From JACSRF01 sp964504445 (GTDB lineage: Bacteria > Chloroflexota > Anaerolineae > Promineifilales > Promineifilaceae): a stretch of 64,000 nt of DNA. Made by a program: the position numbers and the translations under genes. The stretch's first letter is position 1; every line of letters starts with the position of its first letter. The DNA lies in the NCBI GenBank assembly GCA_964504445.1, contig CAZDEO010000008.1, positions 1 to 64,000 of the forward strand. The letters run 5' to 3'. Shown here piece after piece: positions 60,979 through 64,000 of the stretch. The notes below the pieces were generated by a model that was given only the letters and a program-made list of their open reading frames with translations, was not told where the DNA came from and did no database searches.

Positions 60979-61644
60979 ATGACGATGACGCAACCCAACC
61001 AGGCCATCCCGAAAATTAGCCGCCGCCGGTTTCCCCGGTGGCTGTTGATTGTATTGGGTTTGGTCATCGGTTTAGCCTTGGGTTCCGCCACCCTCCTGGC
61101 CACGGGCTTGTGGCGCATTGGCGCCCCTCAGTTTCACGGCATGACCATTCAATCGCCTCGACCCATAGGTAACTTTACGCTCTATGGACCAGGCAATACC
61201 CCGGTTAGTCTGCGCGACTTTCGTGGTAAAACCGTTTTACTTTATTTTGGCTACACCTATTGCCCCGATGTGTGTCCGGCAACGCTAACTGACTTGAAGC
61301 AAGTTATGGGTTACCTGGGCGACGATGCCGAGAAGGTGCAAGTATTGATGATTTCTGTAGACCCTGACCGAGATACCCCGGAAAGCTTGCAAGATTACGT
61401 CGCCCACTTTCATCCCTCGTTTATCGGGCTAACTGGGTGCACAGAGGATGACGTGTTGGCGGTTACCACCCCTTTGGGTGTTTATTACGAGAAACATGAG
61501 GGCACGGCCGTTTCCGGCTACCTCATAGACCACACTGCCACCATCTCCGTTATTGACAAAAACGGCCATTTACGCCTCGTTTACCCTTTCGGCGTGCCGG
61601 CTGCAGACATTGCTGCCGATTTAGGCTACATCATCAACAACTAA
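60979..61644 (+). CDS. SCO1/SenC family copper chaperone
   Basis: A 221-residue protein. An N-terminal twin-arginine-like stretch (RRRF) and helix (about 20-40) anchor the thioredoxin fold outside the membrane. YTYCPDVCPATL gives the CxxxC pair, SVDPDRDTPESL is conserved, and LIDHTATISVID supplies the copper histidine, so the site is complete. It should deliver copper to the CuA centre of the oxidase encoded next. ATG 60979 is favoured; the frame opens 30 bases earlier within the preceding gene. Confidence 0.88.
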   Translation: MTMTQPNQAIPKISRRRFPRWLLIVLGLVIGLALGSATLLATGLWRIGAPQFHGMTIQSPRPIGNFTLYGPGNTPVSLRDFRGKTVLLYFGYTYCPDVCPATLTDLKQVMGYLGDDAEKVQVLMISVDPDRDTPESLQDYVAHFHPSFIGLTGCTEDDVLAVTTPLGVYYEKHEGTAVSGYLIDHTATISVIDKNGHLRLVYPFGVPAADIAADLGYIINN

Positions 61645-61726
61645 GGAGGTGGGTCAGAGGAGCAAAAGGTTACCAACCAACCACATAACAAAACAACCAA
61701 CAAATCAACAGAAGAAGGAGGTCTCG

Positions 61727-61864
61727 ATGAACAATAAAGACAAGAAATACAAGGCACCCCAAGGCACCATTGCCATCATGATCATCTTTATCATTCTCAT
61801 TATTGCGCTGTGGGGTAGCGCCTATCTGACGCTGCTTTCCCGAGGAGTAACGGTAGTTCAATGA
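61727..61864 (+). CDS. cbaD: ba3-type cytochrome c oxidase subunit IIa
   Basis: A 45-residue single-helix protein: a charged start (MNNKDKKYKAPQG), a hydrophobic helix (about 15-36), and a short outer end. This size and place, directly before subunit II, match the subunit IIa of ba3 oxidases. GAAGGAGG directly upstream of ATG 61727 is an excellent ribosome site, and the TGA overlaps the subunit II start (ATGA). The longer frame from 61649 is not used. Confidence 0.85.
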   Translation: MNNKDKKYKAPQGTIAIMIIFIILIIALWGSAYLTLLSRGVTVVQ

Positions 61865-62397
61865 TGCACATCGATCGCAGTGAAAAAATGTTCTTCATCG
61901 CCAGCGCTGTTTTGCTGGTTGTATTCGCTCTGGCTGTTTTCATTAGCGGTTTTGTCTATGGCATTCAGGTTCCCCAACCCGTAGCAAAAGTTAACCCCGT
62001 CACCATTGCCACCCCTGGCGCATCTGAGTTTCCCTTTGGCTTGCCCGCCGCCGAGCGCATTCGTGAACTGGCCCCAGACCGCTACGAAGTCTACATCCTG
62101 GCCCAAATGTGGAAATTCTCCCCAGGCTCAGTCAACTATGGCGAGCCACCCATTACCGTTCCCGCTGGATCTCAGGTCACTTTCTACATTACCAGCCGCG
62201 ATGTGCAGCATGGCATCAAAATTGTCAGCGCTGATGGCGACGCCCACACCAACGTCAGCATGATGGTGCTGCCAGGCGAAGTGTCGCGGTTAACGGCCAC
62301 CTTTGAAGATCCTGGGACCTATCACATGATCTGCCATGAATATTGTGGCGCAGCACACCAAACCATGTACGGCGTCTTAGAAGTTGTCAGCCAATAA
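61861..62397 (+). CDS. cbaB: ba3-type cytochrome c oxidase subunit II
   Basis: A 178-residue protein with one N-terminal helix and an outer cupredoxin domain. CuA ligands are all visible: the histidine in RDVQHGIKI, then CHEYCGAAHQTM with two cysteines, the glutamate, the histidine and the methionine. It takes electrons from cytochrome c or a copper protein. Short form with a single helix, as in Thermus ba3. Start ATG 61861 or 61864. Confidence 0.93.
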   Translation: MMHIDRSEKMFFIASAVLLVVFALAVFISGFVYGIQVPQPVAKVNPVTIATPGASEFPFGLPAAERIRELAPDRYEVYILAQMWKFSPGSVNYGEPPITVPAGSQVTFYITSRDVQHGIKIVSADGDAHTNVSMMVLPGEVSRLTATFEDPGTYHMICHEYCGAAHQTMYGVLEVVSQ

Positions 62398-62413
62398 TCG
62401 GTCGGAGGAGAAT

Positions 62414-64000
62414 ATGTTAGCACAAGACAAACTATCAACAGACAAACTAGCCGGTTGGAACATCGGCATTGCCATGGGCGCCTTAGCCTTGGGGGGGTCT
62501 ATGGGCCTGTTTCAAAAACTGGAACATGCCGGGCAAAACCTCTACCACTTACTCAATGTCATTGGCATTGGCAGCTACTATCAGGGCCTGACACTGCACG
62601 CAGTTTTGAATGCCCTGGTGTGGACAACCTTCTTCATTGTCGGGTTCTTTACCTTTATCATTCCGCGCAGCCTGAAACGTGAATTAAAGTACCCTAAAGT
62701 GCAGATTGTGGCCTTGATCCTGATGGTTGCGGGACTGATTTCGGCAGCAATTCCGATTCTGATGAATCTCGCTAGTGTGCTTTATACATTTTATCCTCCC
62801 ATGAAGGCCAGCCCTGCTTTTTATATCGGATTGGTTTTGGTCGTCGTGGGGTCTTGGGTAGCTGGTTATGGTTATTATTTTACATACTGGCAATGGCGCA
62901 AAGAGAACCCCGGCGTACAGACCCCCTTTATTGCCTTAGCGGCCCTCATTACCATGGTTATGTGGCAAATTGCCACCCTGGGCGTTGCCATAGAACTGCT
63001 GTGGCTGATTATTCCCTGGTCTTTCGGTTGGGTTAGCGGTACGGATCCGCAATTGGCGCGCACCTTCTTTTGGTTCTTTGGCCATCCGTTGGTGTACTTC
63101 TGGCTATTGCCTGCTTATATCTCCTGGTACGGCATGTTGCCCAAGCAGGCCGGGGGTAAACTATTCAGCGAACCGTTGGCGCGGTTGGTTTTCTGGCTTT
63201 TCCTGGCTTTGTCTATTCCTGTTGGGTTACACCACCAGTTTGTAGACCCTGGCATTCCGGCGGGCTGGAAGGTATTGCATGCTATCCTCACCTACTCCTT
63301 GTTTTTGCCAAGTATGCTCACGGCGTTTACCGTGGTGGCTTCGTTGGAGAACGCAGGACGGGCACGAGGTGGCACGGGCCTTTTAGGCTGGGTGCGGGCC
63401 TTGCCCTGGGGCAATCCCTCATACGCTGCGCAAAATCTGGCCATGATCTTGTTTGTCTTTGGCGGTATTGGCGGGTTGACCAATGCTTCTTACAACTTGA
63501 ATCTGGCGGTACATAACACCATTTGGGTTCCTGGTCACTTTCACCTGACGCTGGGATCGGCCGTGACGTTGACCTTTATTGGCATTGCCTATTGGCTGGT
63601 TCCCAAATTGAGTGGCAAGCAGCTATTTAGCCCGAAGCTGGCTTTGTGGCAGGCCTGGACCTGGTTTGTGGGGATGTTGTTGATGTCCAATGGCCTGCAT
63701 ATTTTGGGTCTGAACTACAGTGTGCCGCGCCGGACAGCTTTGGGGTTTGCCCCTTATGCGCAAGAGTCTTGGAACCCGCTGTTTATTGAAGCGCTGATTG
63801 GCGGCATTATTTTGACGATTAGTGGCGCTTTGTTTTATACGGTGATGGTTGGCACAGTCTTTTCCAAGAAGAAGTTGGAGAAGCCCATCGAAATGCCGGT
63901 AGCGGAGGCGCTGAATCCGGAACCGGCGCCGGCCTTTTTGGACAGTTGGCGGCCCTGGCTGGTGCTGACGGTGGCGCTAATTGTGATTGCGTATGGTCCA
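62414..64000 (+). CDS. cbaA: ba3-type cytochrome c oxidase subunit I, 3' partial
   Basis: At least 529 residues, open to the window edge. It carries the heme-copper oxidase ligands: low-spin heme histidine in TLHAVLNAL, CuB histidine and crosslinked tyrosine in FGHPLVYFWLLPAY, the CuB pair in LHHQFVDPG, and the two heme histidines in HNTIWVPGHFHLTLG. The wording around these motifs is that of B-type (ba3) enzymes, which lack the D-channel. GGAGGAG at 62404-62410 precedes ATG 62414. It is the proton-pumping terminal oxidase of this operon. The C-terminal helices are cut off. Confidence 0.93.
   Translation, partial: MLAQDKLSTDKLAGWNIGIAMGALALGGSMGLFQKLEHAGQNLYHLLNVIGIGSYYQGLTLHAVLNALVWTTFFIVGFFTFIIPRSLKRELKYPKVQIVALILMVAGLISAAIPILMNLASVLYTFYPPMKASPAFYIGLVLVVVGSWVAGYGYYFTYWQWRKENPGVQTPFIALAALITMVMWQIATLGVAIELLWLIIPWSFGWVSGTDPQLARTFFWFFGHPLVYFWLLPAYISWYGMLPKQAGGKLFSEPLARLVFWLFLALSIPVGLHHQFVDPGIPAGWKVLHAILTYSLFLPSMLTAFTVVASLENAGRARGGTGLLGWVRALPWGNPSYAAQNLAMILFVFGGIGGLTNASYNLNLAVHNTIWVPGHFHLTLGSAVTLTFIGIAYWLVPKLSGKQLFSPKLALWQAWTWFVGMLLMSNGLHILGLNYSVPRRTALGFAPYAQESWNPLFIEALIGGIILTISGALFYTVMVGTVFSKKKLEKPIEMPVAEALNPEPAPAFLDSWRPWLVLTVALIVIAYGP

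Larger units (their letters stand above)
796..61511. repeat. Dispersed palindromic octamer ACGGCCGT (HIP-like)
   Basis: About 77 copies counted by eye. First bases include 796, 1321, 1522, 1624, 1886, 2886, 2987, 3005, 4476, 5447, 6338, 7489, 8040, 8770, 9840, 9921, 10172, 10458, 11217, 11319, 13136, 15105, 15142, 15905, 16699, 18195, 23032, 23735, 24052, 25082, 25759, 26731, 26915, 27558, 27929, 29732, 30392, 31525, 32138, 33289, 33482, 34184, 34348, 34794, 36757, 37241, 37709, 39160, 40887, 41246, 42216, 43956, 44111, 44442, 44764, 46007, 46222, 46827, 47948, 48021, 48376, 48562, 50101, 50464, 51587, 52795, 53254, 55321, 55912, 57537, 57784, 58574, 58701, 59554, 59829, 59963 and 61504. Most lie in genes and are read in any frame (TAV, NGR, RPF/RPL). 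Confidence 0.9.

Noticed and set aside
61667..61715. Repeated CCAAC/ACAAC words resembling a short direct-repeat array
   Set aside because: Low-complexity sequence without regular spacers or repeat unit; not a CRISPR or defined regulatory array.

Overview
The window looks like a chromosomal piece of a Chloroflexota bacterium, probably from an Anaerolineae, Caldilineae or Ardenticatenia-like lineage. This is inferred from the mix of large secreted beta-propeller proteins (choice-of-anchor B, SBBP, PQQ-like and BNR types), mid-range GC content and a ba3-type oxidase with a tiny subunit IIa; no rRNA or other taxonomic marker is present. I saw no tRNA, rRNA, insertion sequence, prophage or CRISPR array. 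The palindrome ACGGCCGT is scattered through the whole window (about 77 copies counted by eye, where about one is expected by chance), like the HIP1 octamer of cyanobacteria.

Layout. (1) 1-4417: two secreted beta-propeller proteins. (2) 4561-11456: sugar-nucleotide dehydratase (rfbG), hexapeptide acyltransferase, polyprenyl-type GT2, B12-radical SAM enzyme and an O-antigen ligase/polymerase. (3) 11453-18955: a PQQ-like propeller protein and two tail-anchored BNR-repeat proteins. (4) 19013-31866: an ABC polysaccharide exporter (wzm/wzt) followed by glycosyltransferases, a sulfotransferase and an asparagine-synthase-like enzyme. (5) 32062-42357: a FOXRED2-like flavoprotein, a GT4, a second sulfotransferase, an acyl-CoA-dehydrogenase / adenylation enzyme / carrier protein trio, two tandem membrane acyltransferases and a sugar epimerase. 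(6) 42414-54985: more glycosyltransferases, a second O-antigen ligase-like protein, heptose genes hddA and gmhA, and a Wzc-like tyrosine autokinase. (7) 55000-56250: gmhB and an SRAP (yedK) gene on the minus strand. (8) 56847-59667: degV, an aldo/keto reductase and an endonuclease/exonuclease/phosphatase protein. (9) 59757-64000: an Rrf2 regulator, two SCO proteins and ba3 cytochrome oxidase subunits IIa, II and I (the last cut by the window edge).

How it works together. Regions 2 to 6 read as one long locus for making, decorating, exporting and polymerising a cell-surface polysaccharide that probably contains heptose and is likely sulfated and acylated. The most striking part is 35821-38888. 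Its stand-alone adenylation enzyme carries the ten-residue pocket DLLYLALVCK, the signature I know for L-proline in pyrrole-forming pathways. The adjacent dehydrogenase has its putative catalytic glutamate in the position used by prolyl-carrier oxidases. I infer a proline to pyrrolyl (or pyrrolinyl)-carrier cassette whose acyl group may be placed on the glycan by the neighbouring membrane acyltransferases. The last region is an aerobic respiration operon with a clear promoter and operator candidate in front of its Rrf2 regulator.
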